Positions 25,985-35,291 of a stretch of 64,000 bases of DNA are shown one piece after another. Source of the DNA: Planctomycetota bacterium. GTDB taxonomy: Bacteria > Planctomycetota > Planctomycetia > Planctomycetales > Planctomycetaceae. The stretch is from the NCBI GenBank assembly GCA_027618475.1, contig JAQCEJ010000003.1, forward strand, positions 1 to 64,000, written 5' to 3'. The translations under genes and the position numbers were made by a program. The notes beneath the pieces are model-generated. The model ran no database searches and was not told the origin of the DNA. It was given only the letters and a program-made list of their open reading frames with translations. Position 1 is the stretch's first letter. Each line of letters opens with the position of its first letter.

Positions 25985-27115
25985 TCACACCGTCAGCCAG
26001 CGGTCGCGCGAGGCGACGTCCCAGCGTTCGATCATCTTTTCGCCGGAGACGACGAAGACCTGTTTGTGCAACGCCGACGTCGGACAGATATGCGTGGGAA
26101 AAGCGAACAGCTCATCCCCCGGCTGATACTCCTCGGCGTGACTCGTCTGGAGCACGAGATGTTCTTCGTTCTGCAAGACTTGCTCGGCGTCGGGAAGCGT
26201 GGGAAACATCAATCGCTTCCCCGCCGGCGGATCGGAGGCGACCGCCTTCGTTCCTAAATCGACGGTAACGCGATCGTTCGTCGGACGGCTGATGACGCGC
26301 GTCAGCAGAATCGCAGCCGGTGTAAAATGCAGATCGGGAAACTTCGCGTTGTAACCCGAATCCCAAAAGACGCACGTCCCGGGGCTCAACTCAATCGCCG
26401 GATCGGTCTGCTGGGCGTAAACGGGGAACGAACCGGTTCCCCCCGCCAGAATTCGCGGGACCGCCAACCCCGACGCAACCAGCTCGTCGCGAAACGCGAG
26501 AACTTTCGTGAACTCCGCCAGCACGGCAGCGCGGCGATCGTCGAATTGTTCCTGATGCTGATGCCCGTCGTAGACGTGAAACCCCTCGGCAATGAGCCCC
26601 GGCGTTTTCGCAATTTGCTGATAGAGTTCTTTCGCACGGGGACCGACGATCACTCCCGTGCGATGCTGACCGGTATCGACGTCGAGCAACACTCTGATGG
26701 TCGCACCGGCGGCGGTCATCGCCGCTCCCAGTTCTGCGACCGGTTTCGGATGATCGGCTGTGACCGTGAATTTCACGTTCGGATACTTCTTCACGAAAGT
26801 CACCGCGCGGGCGATATTCGGACCAACAATGTTGTAGGCCAGAACGATATCTTTTACGCCGACATCGGCGAGCATCTCGCATTCGGCGAATGTGGCGGCT
26901 TTGTGTTTGTCGATGCCGTCCGCCAGTTCCATCGCGGTGACTTCGCGCATCTTGTGCGTCTTGCAATGTGGCCGCAACCGCGATGTGCCGCCGGCAATGC
27001 GGATGATTTCCTGGAGATTCTTTTCGATAAGTTCGCGAAAAATCACCAGTCCGGGAGAAAGAATCGTCTCGGAATTCGTGATGCGATAGGGGGCGGGGAA
27101 GGATTTGGCGTCCAT
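25985..27115 (-). CDS. D-threonine aldolase/D-serine dehydratase-like PLP enzyme
   Basis: 376-aa PLP enzyme of the alanine-racemase-like fold-type III (DSD1/D-TA group). The PLP lysine is in RPHCKTHKM near residue 52, and a C-terminal metal-binding pair can be inferred from [10 protein letters not shown] (His and Cys). Members cleave beta-hydroxy-D-amino acids or dehydrate D-serine; the substrate cannot be assigned. Start [12 protein letters not shown] at 27115. Adjacent transporters and an amidohydrolase hint at a catabolic cluster. Confidence 0.85.
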   Translation of the reverse strand: MDAKSFPAPYRITNSETILSPGLVIFRELIEKNLQEIIRIAGGTSRLRPHCKTHKMREVTAMELADGIDKHKAATFAECEMLADVGVKDIVLAYNIVGPNIARAVTFVKKYPNVKFTVTADHPKPVAELGAAMTAAGATIRVLLDVDTGQHRTGVIVGPRAKELYQQIAKTPGLIAEGFHVYDGHQHQEQFDDRRAAVLAEFTKVLAFRDELVASGLAVPRILAGGTGSFPVYAQQTDPAIELSPGTCVFWDSGYNAKFPDLHFTPAAILLTRVISRPTNDRVTVDLGTKAVASDPPAGKRLMFPTLPDAEQVLQNEEHLVLQTSHAEEYQPGDELFAFPTHICPTSALHKQVFVVSGEKMIERWDVASRDRWLTV

Positions 27116-27138
27116 GAAATGTGTCTCTTGTTGTTCAC

Positions 27139-27220
27139 ACCAGCCGCGACCGTCAGGAAGCGGTTTATTTTTCAACACGCGAATGAACTGAAAAACCGCT
27201 CCCTGACGGTCGCGGCTGGT
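27139..27220. repeat. Large inverted repeat AGCCGCGACCGTCAGG-type
   Basis: 28-nt arms, 27 of 28 matching, ending in ACCAGCCGCGACC and its complement, separated by 26 nt. It fills the gap between the amidohydrolase and the PLP gene. The arrangement resembles the 23-bp repeat at 52938-53012. It may act as a REP element or transcript stabiliser. Confidence 0.75.
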
Positions 27221-27228
27221 AAAAATGA

Positions 27229-28059
27229 TTACGAGAAAAAGACCCGTTCGGCGGTTTTCGTCAGCATGTCTGCTTTATCGTCATCCGACAGAAAGTCGAG
27301 CCCATGAATGAGATCGATCGACTCTTTGTAGGTGTGCCCTTTGACGACCTGGAAGGGGGCGTCGCTGGCCCACATCAGACGTTCGGCTCCGTACGCTTCG
27401 TAGACTCTCTTGATCAGCGGCGCAAGATCGTGGTAAGGGGGCTCTTTCTTGCCGAGGGCGTAGAAAGCCGAAATTTTCACCGTCACATTTTTGTGCTTCG
27501 CCATGTCGCACAATGCTTTGACGTCGGCGTCGATCACTTCACCTGAAGCGCCAATGCGGCAGATATGATCGATAACGACAGGGGTCTCGGGGAAATCGCG
27601 GCATTTGCGGTCGAGTGCGGGGAGTGCATCGGGGTTGATGAGGCAGCACATCGCAAGCTGCTCTTTGGCTCCGGTGTCGAACATGGTGTGCATCGCGTCG
27701 CCGTCGAGCCATTTGTCGGGCGTTTTGTTCTTCGGATAGATGCGAAAGCCGCGCACCCCTTTTTTCTTGAGGTCGAGCATCGTCAGATCGGGACGACGGC
27801 CATCTTGATCGATGACGGCGACGCCGGAAAACATGCCGGGGTTGTCGCGAATGGCATCGAGCATGTAACTATTGTCGAACCCGTAGAACGACATTTGAAT
27901 AAGAACGACGCGATTGACGCCGACCTGTTTCATATTCGTCTGCAATTCTTCAACCGTAAAACTCGGCGGGTCCATGTTGGCCCGAAAATATCCAGCGGCG
28001 AGTTTGTACTTTTCGGTATCGGGCGTCCAGATATGCGAGTGAGCGTCGATGTACTTCAT
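27229..28059 (-). CDS. Amidohydrolase family protein (TIM barrel)
   Basis: 276 aa with the metal-dependent hydrolase hallmark DAHSHIW near the start, a VVIDHICR segment and a C-terminal MWASDAPF (the usual acid residue of the Amidohydro_2 family). It therefore probably hydrolyses or decarboxylates a small cyclic or carboxylic compound. Start at 28059 has GGAG 9 nt upstream. Gene neighbours suggest it works in the same uptake and breakdown cluster. Confidence 0.85.
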   Translation of the reverse strand: MKYIDAHSHIWTPDTEKYKLAAGYFRANMDPPSFTVEELQTNMKQVGVNRVVLIQMSFYGFDNSYMLDAIRDNPGMFSGVAVIDQDGRRPDLTMLDLKKKGVRGFRIYPKNKTPDKWLDGDAMHTMFDTGAKEQLAMCCLINPDALPALDRKCRDFPETPVVIDHICRIGASGEVIDADVKALCDMAKHKNVTVKISAFYALGKKEPPYHDLAPLIKRVYEAYGAERLMWASDAPFQVVKGHTYKESIDLIHGLDFLSDDDKADMLTKTAERVFFS

Positions 28060-28172
28060 CGAAATTGACTCCCTGATGATAATTGAATAACCGCGAAAAT
28101 CGCAACGACTTAAAAACTCAAATCTCGGACTTACCATTCATAATTACGTGATGGGCAGAAATCTTGCGTTTC

Positions 28173-28199
28173 CTTTGCGGACTTTGCGCCTTCGCGGTC
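28173..28199. repeat. Dispersed repeat TTTGCG-type
   Basis: CTTTGCGGACTTTGCGCCTT then CGCGGTC; a copy of the element at 25051-25077, between the MFS and amidohydrolase genes. Confidence 0.6.
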
Positions 28200-28221
28200 C
28201 CTATTCATACCCTGAGACAGT

Positions 28222-29877
28222 CTATTCCGGCAAGGGTTTGCCGTGGGTTTCCGGGGCGAACCAGATGACAACCATACCGATGACATAGATCAGGCTCATC
28301 ACGCTGCAGGCGAGCGGATAACCACCGGGAATTGTCGTCCCCAGAAAGACCTGGTCATATTCGAATCGTGCCATCAGGTTACCGGTCTGCAAAGCACCGA
28401 CGGCGGCAATAATACGACCGAAGTTGAAACTGAATCCCTGTCCGGTGGCGCGAACGTTCGTCCTGAACAGTTCCGGTAGATACAACGGCAACCAACCGTA
28501 AAACGATGCCGTCGTCGCCCCGGCGATGAAGACGGAAATCAAGAACATCGTGTCGACCGAGTCGTTCCCCAAAAAGAACCAGAGTGCCGAAATCTGTGAC
28601 ATCAGACAGAGAGAGAAATAGGTAATACGTCGACCATATTTTTGTCCTGCAACGGCGGCAAGAATTGTGCCGATGATGGCTCCGATCGCCGACCAGATTT
28701 GCGTCTGCGAGCGGGCATCGGCACGGCGGGCGTCGACCTCTTTTGCTGGAAGTTCGAGTTGTTTCGCCTCGGCTTCTGCCAGTTGATCGGCCCAGGGGAC
28801 GGCCCATTGTAGTGAGCCCCATGTTCCCATCAGCGCCACTCCGCTGAGCATCGCTCCGAGCAACATGTGACCGATCGTTGAGCCCCATGACGAAACCATT
28901 GTCGGTGCTTGTCGTTTCATCCGCAGCAGATATTGTACGACCGGATACATATAACCGACGGTGGTGATCGAAACCGCGGTCAGGATGGCGATAATTCTGA
29001 CAGCGGTGGCATAATCTCCAGCCCATTCGAGTTTATTCATCGAAAAATAGATGATGGTCAGTGCCGAGAGAGCACCGATTAACACGCCGATCAGATCGCG
29101 CGTTGCCCAGTGCGACGTTTTGCCTGCTCCTTTTTCCTGTTCCCACTTCGCCGATTCGGGGACGAACAATCGGATAAAGAATGTCAGCAGCGCAGGAGAT
29201 GCCCCCAGCAACATCAGAAGCCGCCAACCGGTCTTGTGCCCTTCGGCACCGATGAAAAACGTGACCCAGCTTTGCGGCAGTCCGGCGCTGAGCATCACTC
29301 CTTCGAGTTCCAGAATTTGCTGTCCGAGCACGAGCCCAAACAACGCAATCAGCAAGAAACCGACGTTGGCGGCGGCACCGATCAAACCGGCAAGAAATCC
29401 GCGCGAACGGTCGGGCCAGATTTCCATAACAAGGGCGACGCCGAGCGACCATTCCCCCCCCATTCCCAGGGCCGAGAGAAAACGAAACGAGACGATCATC
29501 TCGGGCGATATCGCCACGCCGCACAGGCCGCTGAAAATCGCATAGGTCAGAACACTCAAAGTCATCGCCCGCACCCGGCCAATGCGATCGCCGAGCCAGC
29601 CGAACAGCACACCACCGCTCGCCGCGCCGATGAGAAATGCCGCAGTGGCAATGCCGATCCACATGCCGACTTCACCGTCGATCATCTGCTGAGCTTCTTG
29701 GGCATTCGCCGCGGTCGCCGTAATTGTTTCGGTGTCGACGAGATCTTTGAGCGAAGGACGCGCCACCAGCGGAAAGAGGCCGATTTCCAGCCCATCGAAC
29801 ATCCAGCCGAGCAATGCGGCCAATAGCGCCATCCACTTGCCGTCCGATTTTTTGGCGATCGGTGCGGGGGAATTCAT
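28222..29877 (-). CDS. Major facilitator superfamily transporter
   Basis: 551 aa with about 12 helices. The signature loop between helices 2 and 3 is GWLGDRIGRVRAM, and GMGGEWSLGVALVMEIWP resembles aromatic-acid or metabolite:H+ symporters of the AAHS/MHS group. A central soluble insertion near residues 380-400 is Ala/Glu/Arg rich. It is 56 nt downstream of the SSS transporter gene on the same strand and probably in one transcript. Confidence 0.88.
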   Translation of the reverse strand: MNSPAPIAKKSDGKWMALLAALLGWMFDGLEIGLFPLVARPSLKDLVDTETITATAANAQEAQQMIDGEVGMWIGIATAAFLIGAASGGVLFGWLGDRIGRVRAMTLSVLTYAIFSGLCGVAISPEMIVSFRFLSALGMGGEWSLGVALVMEIWPDRSRGFLAGLIGAAANVGFLLIALFGLVLGQQILELEGVMLSAGLPQSWVTFFIGAEGHKTGWRLLMLLGASPALLTFFIRLFVPESAKWEQEKGAGKTSHWATRDLIGVLIGALSALTIIYFSMNKLEWAGDYATAVRIIAILTAVSITTVGYMYPVVQYLLRMKRQAPTMVSSWGSTIGHMLLGAMLSGVALMGTWGSLQWAVPWADQLAEAEAKQLELPAKEVDARRADARSQTQIWSAIGAIIGTILAAVAGQKYGRRITYFSLCLMSQISALWFFLGNDSVDTMFLISVFIAGATTASFYGWLPLYLPELFRTNVRATGQGFSFNFGRIIAAVGALQTGNLMARFEYDQVFLGTTIPGGYPLACSVMSLIYVIGMVVIWFAPETHGKPLPE

Positions 29878-29933
29878 GAAATGCCTCTCTCTTGTTTATG
29901 TTCTCGTTACGATATTTCAGAATCGGATGTGTC

Positions 29934-31772
29934 TTACGATGGACTGGCTGCATCCGCAGGAAGTTGCGACTGGGCATCAAACAACGGCGAAACGACATGA
30001 TCGGGAGGGGGAGGAGTCATCAAGCTCACAACAACGCCCGCTATCAGCGACGCGCTCAGTCCCCAGATAATCGGATCGAGATTCCCGAGATAATAAGGTC
30101 GCAAACCCTTGGCTGGGCCGAAACCGGGGTCGCCACCAACCTCGTTGAATCCAAGAACGTACAGAATCAGCATTGCCGCGGTTCCGCAGAGCATGCTTGC
30201 CATCGCTCCTTGCTTCGTCGCCCTGCGCCAAAAAGCAACCATCAATGATGGAATACAGAACGTGGCGGCAGCACTCGAACCGCTAAAAACAACAATGGCC
30301 TGTAAATATGGGGGAGGTTCGAGATTTGCGATGACGGCAATAGCACCGACAAGCATCATGACGAAATAAGACAACCGCTTCATTTCTTGTTGCGTGGCCT
30401 GCGGATTGATAAATCGCTGATAGACGTCCCGCACTAACCCCGACGCAATCACCACGAGATACGAACTGACCGTCGCCATCACGGCACCGAACGGGGCCGC
30501 CAGTATCAGTCCGGCAAGAAATGAACTGACCGGTAGATCTTTCGTCATGTGCAATGCCATCAATGGGATAATTTCGTCGGATTGACCTGCTGGCAGTGCC
30601 GGCAATAGGGCACGACCGCACATGCAAATCATGATGAGGGGAATATAAATGCAAGCGTTATAAAGGCTGAGCAGGTAAATCGACCTACGAATAACGTCGG
30701 TGTTTTCCGACGCCATCACTCGAACGACACTCGCGGGAGACCCCATTCCTGCAAATACCCAAATAAAGAACATCGAAAACGCCAGACTTATCGGCAAATA
30801 AGGACGTCCTGCACCGGTCGGATCAAATCCAGGACCAGTAGCAATTTCGACTCCAAAACGCTCGACAGCTTCGCGGTTCGCCGCTTCTAATCCACCAGCA
30901 GCGTTGAGCGAGAGTATCAACAGAAACACAACCCCTAGAAACATCATGATGCTCTGAAATAAATCGGTCCAGACTGCGGCCAAAAATCCACCGAGCATCG
31001 TGTAACCAACTACAGTAACGGTGAAAATGGCTAAACCGAACAAAAAGGCGTAATCGAGCGGTGACGATGCCGTGATTAGATCGGACTTTATTTTGGCCCG
31101 TTTGGTCTCATCGCCAACATCGGTTAGAGCGGCTTCAATAGCAGCCTCAAGATCCTCCCGGCTGGAATAGTCGTTGCCAGCCAGCGGTGCCAGATCAACG
31201 GCGATATCGCTCGATTCATTGTCTTGAATAACATCTTGGATGTGTTCGTCAGTAACTTTGAACGATGTGAAATCCTCGCTGAGCGATAACGTTCCCGAAC
31301 CGGGCCACGAGAGTTTCATGACGATCGCACCCGCTTTGAACTGAGCGACCATCATGAAAGACATATAGAAAAGAATCAGCAGCGATGCGATCAGGCCCAG
31401 CCGAGGACTATCGAACCGGGAGCGAAACAGATCGGGAACGGTAATCGCGCCGGTCTTCCGCGAGATTTGGGCCATGCGTTTAGCGAGCACGCCGAAACCC
31501 GTAATCGGCACCACCATATAACCAGCGATCCACAACGCCAGAACCCATCCGTGACTGTACGCCAGCGACGGGAAGCCCATAAACGTCCCGCCGCTCTGCA
31601 CGGTTGCCGTTAAGGCCAATGTCCACGCCCCTAATCCGCGATTACCGAGGAAAAAACCTTTGAGGAACGATCCTTTGCTGACGGCACGATTTGCCAGTAT
31701 TCCGATATAAATCGAGGCCAGCACAAATACCAGCAATGCGAGTAATGCGCCGATACCGGGTCTTGGATCCAT
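29934..31772 (-). CDS. Sodium:solute symporter (SSS family) with a soluble insertion
   Basis: 612-aa transporter of the SSS fold (SLC5-like). Around residues 155-230 a charged stretch rich in Asp, Glu and Ser (near TSFKVTDEHIQDVIQDNESS) interrupts the helix order; other family members usually have a short loop here. An upstream small gene resembles the YhdT partner of PanF. The substrate may be a carboxylate or vitamin-like anion; not determinable by eye. Confidence 0.88.
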   Translation of the reverse strand: MDPRPGIGALLALLVFVLASIYIGILANRAVSKGSFLKGFFLGNRGLGAWTLALTATVQSGGTFMGFPSLAYSHGWVLALWIAGYMVVPITGFGVLAKRMAQISRKTGAITVPDLFRSRFDSPRLGLIASLLILFYMSFMMVAQFKAGAIVMKLSWPGSGTLSLSEDFTSFKVTDEHIQDVIQDNESSDIAVDLAPLAGNDYSSREDLEAAIEAALTDVGDETKRAKIKSDLITASSPLDYAFLFGLAIFTVTVVGYTMLGGFLAAVWTDLFQSIMMFLGVVFLLILSLNAAGGLEAANREAVERFGVEIATGPGFDPTGAGRPYLPISLAFSMFFIWVFAGMGSPASVVRVMASENTDVIRRSIYLLSLYNACIYIPLIMICMCGRALLPALPAGQSDEIIPLMALHMTKDLPVSSFLAGLILAAPFGAVMATVSSYLVVIASGLVRDVYQRFINPQATQQEMKRLSYFVMMLVGAIAVIANLEPPPYLQAIVVFSGSSAAATFCIPSLMVAFWRRATKQGAMASMLCGTAAMLILYVLGFNEVGGDPGFGPAKGLRPYYLGNLDPIIWGLSASLIAGVVVSLMTPPPPDHVVSPLFDAQSQLPADAASPS

Positions 31773-31905
31773 AAGGCAGTTTCCCTGATGCTATACGCCA
31801 AACAAGTGAATAATGAAAATGAATTTTATGACCGAGTTGAAAGTGTATTGCACTAATGAGTCTTGAATATCACGGCGACAACCTGAAATCAGTAAGCAAC
31901 GTAAA

Positions 31906-32223
31906 TCAGAGAAAGTCGCTTTGTTCTTCAAGTTCCTGTCCAAGATCTTCATCGCGAACAAAGAATGCACCGAAAATAAATGAAAACACGATGCACGATC
32001 CCCAGGGAACGATAATCGCCCAGAAAATCCAGTCGGGAAAACCGAATACGTATTCGAGATCTTCCTTCTTCCGGTCGTAACCGAGGTAATTGCTCGCTAA
32101 GACCGTCCAGACCAGCGAAATCAGAAACACAATCAGAACAATGCTCGCTTCTCGCCGGGAACTGACCAGAACGGGGTCGTCCTGACGTTCGCCGACCGGA
32201 AGACGTGGGACTTCTTGCGACAT
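31906..32223 (-). CDS. Small YhdT-like (DUF997-like) membrane protein
   Basis: 105 aa with two hydrophobic segments, SIVLIVFLISLVWTVLASNYLGY and a FPDWIFWAIIVPW-containing one, and acidic ends. Small proteins of this layout are often encoded just ahead of SSS symporters such as panF and are thought to assist them. GGAGG is 10 nt before the ATG. The family assignment is by appearance only. Confidence 0.65.
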   Translation of the reverse strand: MSQEVPRLPVGERQDDPVLVSSRREASIVLIVFLISLVWTVLASNYLGYDRKKEDLEYVFGFPDWIFWAIIVPWGSCIVFSFIFGAFFVRDEDLGQELEEQSDFL

Positions 32224-32583
32224 ATTGATCTCTCCTCCTCCGGCCTAATGATGAACGCCGGCCCAATCGTACCGATGATGAAATTCAACGGCTCACAATG
32301 TCTTGCGACCCAAGTGTCGCGGACCGACCATTGTAATGCGATTTCCGGAAGATCGCAAAGTGGTGAGCCCCTTTCGCGGTTTTCTCGAAGAAACTATTTC
32401 TCGTGACGTGTGACGATTTTGACGGTATAAGAAAATGTTTAAGATAGAGGAGAGGCCCGCTCACCCCTCGCCAAGGCGGAAATATGCGTCGAACGTAAAT
32501 AACCAACCCCCTTAACAGCCTGTTAAGGGCGATAGAGTCTGAAATGTTCGTCGATCGCTATCGATCACGAAGGATGAAATAAC
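32224..32583. other. Divergent intergenic region with candidate operator
   Basis: 360 nt between the YhdT-like gene and the cytochrome gene, so it should carry two promoters. A TTGACG near 32420 is a candidate -35 box, but no convincing -10 was found at the right distance. The main recognisable feature is the palindrome listed separately. Confidence 0.4.
32509..32529. promoter_or_regulatory. 21-bp palindrome, operator candidate
   Basis: Arms CCCTTAACAG and CTGTTAAGGG around a single central C, 54 nt before the start of the cytochrome/DUF1549 gene. This is the size and symmetry of a dimeric repressor or activator site. Confidence 0.45.
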
Positions 32584-35151
32584 ATGCGTACCGTTCGAGT
32601 CACTTCGATCCCCCCTGTGTTCACCGTCACAGCACGGGTGTTGAGAACGATATCCATCGCTGCGGTGATTGGGGGAATTCTGGCCGTTGGTCACCCGTCA
32701 TCGACTTTCGCCCAGAAAACTCCTTCCGCACCGACCGCCGAGCAATTGCAATTCTTCGAAAACGAAATTCGTCCGTTGCTCGTCGAGCAGTGTCACAAAT
32801 GTCACGGAACCGAAAAACATCAGGGGAATCTGCGGCTCGATTCGTTTGACGCCATTATTACCGGAGGAGACAGCGGACCGTCGGCCATCCCCGGCGAACC
32901 AGCCGAGAGTCTCCTCATCGAAGCGATCGGTTATGAGGGGGTGATCCAGATGCCTCCCGGCGGCAAGCTCAAACCCGACGAGATCGATCGGCTCACCCGA
33001 TGGGTCGCGATGGGAATGCCCTGGCCCAAAACTGACGGCGAGAAACCGGCTCTGGTTCCCCGCAAAGCGGGTTTCGCCATCACCGAGCAAGACCGCAACT
33101 TCTGGTCGTTTCAGCCTCTCAAGCGTCCGGCACTTCCCGACGTCGACGATCAAACGTGGGCGTCGAATCCGATCGATCTGTTTATCTTACAAACGTTGCA
33201 GGAAAATAAACTCACGCCGTCAACGGTCGCCACCCCCCGCGAACTGGTGCGTCGTTTGTATTTCGATCTGATCGGACTTCCGCCGACTCCGGAGGAACTC
33301 GATGCCTTCGTCAGCCACGCTGATTCCCCCTCGGCTTACGATCGCCTTGTCGACGATCTACTCGCCCGGCCTCAATTCGGCGAACGCTGGGGACGGCATT
33401 GGCTCGATCTCGTCCGTTACGCACAAACCAACGGATACGAACGGGACAACGAAAAACCAGAAGCGTGGCGCTATCGCGATTATGTCGTTCGCGCGTTCAA
33501 CGAAGACAAGCCGTACGACCGCTTCGTGATCGAACAACTCGCCGGCGATGAAGTCGACCATATCACCGACGATTCGCTGACGGCGACCGGTTTTTATCGG
33601 CTCGGTGTCTGGGACGATGAACCCGATGACCGCCTCGAAGCCCGCTTCGACGAACTCGACGACATTTTGAGTACGACAAGTTCGACGTTTCTCGGACTGA
33701 CGGTCGGCTGCGCCCGCTGTCACGATCACAAATTCGATCCCATACCACACGAAGATTATTATCGTCTGCTCTCGTTCTTCCAGAACATCTCGCTGTATGG
33801 CAGCGAAGTCAGTTCAACGCATTTCAAAGACAACCAGAACGGAATTTTCACGCCGCTGATTTCGCTGACCGAAGCGGAACAATGGCGTGCCAGGCACAAC
33901 GAACTGCTGGTACAAATCACGCCGCTCGAAGAAAAATTGAACGCCCTCAATCAGGAAGACGACGAAAAAAAGAAAGCCACGGAAGACGAACGAAAGTCAC
34001 TCGAAAAGCAAATCAACGATTTGAAAACCGAGGCGAATACCGTTCCTTTCGTACAAGTTCTCTCGGTTCGCGAAAAGCCGGCTGAAACCGAACCGCTGAC
34101 GGTCTTGATTCGCGGTAACCCCCGCAGCCCCGGAAAGCCGGTCGAACCGAACTATCTGCAAGTCCTTGAACGAGCCGAGTGGAACGTCGATCGCTCGGTC
34201 ACCCCGGCGAGCGACGACGAACGTCGGCAGGCCTTACAGACATTTGGTGTGGTCCCATCATCGGGCCGACGCCGCGCGCTTGCCGAATGGATCGCCAGTC
34301 GCGAGCATCCGCTCACCGCGCGGGTGATCGTCAATCGGCTCTGGCAGCATCATTTCGGACGCGGGCTCGTGCCGACGCCGAGCGACTTCGGACACACGGG
34401 CGAATTGCCGTCGCATCCCGAACTGCTCGACTGGCTCGCCTGCGAACTGAGGGACCACGGCTGGTCGATGAAGCACATTCATCGGTTGATTCTCTCTTCG
34501 AGTACCTACCGGCAATCATCGCGAATCGACGAAGTTGCAAACGTCAACGTCGATCCCGGCAATCGTCTTCTCTGGCGACAGAACCTTCGGCGTCTCGAAG
34601 CCGAGGTGATTCGCGACAGCGTGCTCGCGGTGAGCGGTTCGCTCAATCCACAGATGACAGGACGCGGAGTTTTCCCGCTGCTTTCGCCCGAAGTTCTCTC
34701 GACGCAGTCGCGACCGGGTGCGGGCTGGGATCAGTCCGACGATTGGCAGCGGTCGCGTCGCAGCATCTACATTTTCGTCAAGCGAACGCTGAACGTTCCG
34801 CTGATGGAAGCGTTCGACGTTCCGAGTCCCGACAAACCGGGTCCGGACCGTTCGGTGACCACGATCGCTCCGCAGGCGCTCATGCTGCTCAACAGCGAAT
34901 TTCTCGACCGTAACGCCGATGCGTTTTCCCGGCGACTGATGCAGGAAGCCGGCGACGATCGTCATACTCAAATCGGGTGGGCCTTCCGCATCGCTCTAGG
35001 ACGACTGCCAACCGACGTTGAATCGAAGCAATCGTCTGCGTTTATCGAACGACAGAAATCGCTGGTCGACGCCGACAACGCCGAAGCGGTCGCGATGTCG
35101 GCATTTTGCAAGTTGTTGATGAATTTGAATGAGTTTGTCTATATCGATTAA
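32584..35151 (+). CDS. Secreted planctomycete cytochrome c / DUF1549 / DUF1553 protein
   Basis: 855 aa. A signal peptide-like N-terminus precedes a PSCyt1 domain with CHKCHG (about residue 77), a DUF1549-like region with CARCHDHKFDP, an internal Lys/Glu-rich segment (EKLNALNQEDDEKKKATEDE) likely to be coiled coil, and a C-terminal DUF1553 domain (VIVNRLWQHHFGRGLVPTPSDFG). Same family as the gene at the left edge. No DUF1501 partner follows; an oxidoreductase gene does. Confidence 0.93.
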   Translation: MRTVRVTSIPPVFTVTARVLRTISIAAVIGGILAVGHPSSTFAQKTPSAPTAEQLQFFENEIRPLLVEQCHKCHGTEKHQGNLRLDSFDAIITGGDSGPSAIPGEPAESLLIEAIGYEGVIQMPPGGKLKPDEIDRLTRWVAMGMPWPKTDGEKPALVPRKAGFAITEQDRNFWSFQPLKRPALPDVDDQTWASNPIDLFILQTLQENKLTPSTVATPRELVRRLYFDLIGLPPTPEELDAFVSHADSPSAYDRLVDDLLARPQFGERWGRHWLDLVRYAQTNGYERDNEKPEAWRYRDYVVRAFNEDKPYDRFVIEQLAGDEVDHITDDSLTATGFYRLGVWDDEPDDRLEARFDELDDILSTTSSTFLGLTVGCARCHDHKFDPIPHEDYYRLLSFFQNISLYGSEVSSTHFKDNQNGIFTPLISLTEAEQWRARHNELLVQITPLEEKLNALNQEDDEKKKATEDERKSLEKQINDLKTEANTVPFVQVLSVREKPAETEPLTVLIRGNPRSPGKPVEPNYLQVLERAEWNVDRSVTPASDDERRQALQTFGVVPSSGRRRALAEWIASREHPLTARVIVNRLWQHHFGRGLVPTPSDFGHTGELPSHPELLDWLACELRDHGWSMKHIHRLILSSSTYRQSSRIDEVANVNVDPGNRLLWRQNLRRLEAEVIRDSVLAVSGSLNPQMTGRGVFPLLSPEVLSTQSRPGAGWDQSDDWQRSRRSIYIFVKRTLNVPLMEAFDVPSPDKPGPDRSVTTIAPQALMLLNSEFLDRNADAFSRRLMQEAGDDRHTQIGWAFRIALGRLPTDVESKQSSAFIERQKSLVDADNAEAVAMSAFCKLLMNLNEFVYID

Positions 35152-35291
35152 TGACACGCGCCAAAGGAAAGACGAGAAGTTAATTTTTCCGCGTCACGAA
35201 TCGATGACCAACAGACGAAACAAAATTTGATCCCCTGCGCCGCAGGCGGAATGCGGAAACGAGTCTTCCTCTTATACTGAAAGGATCCGCA

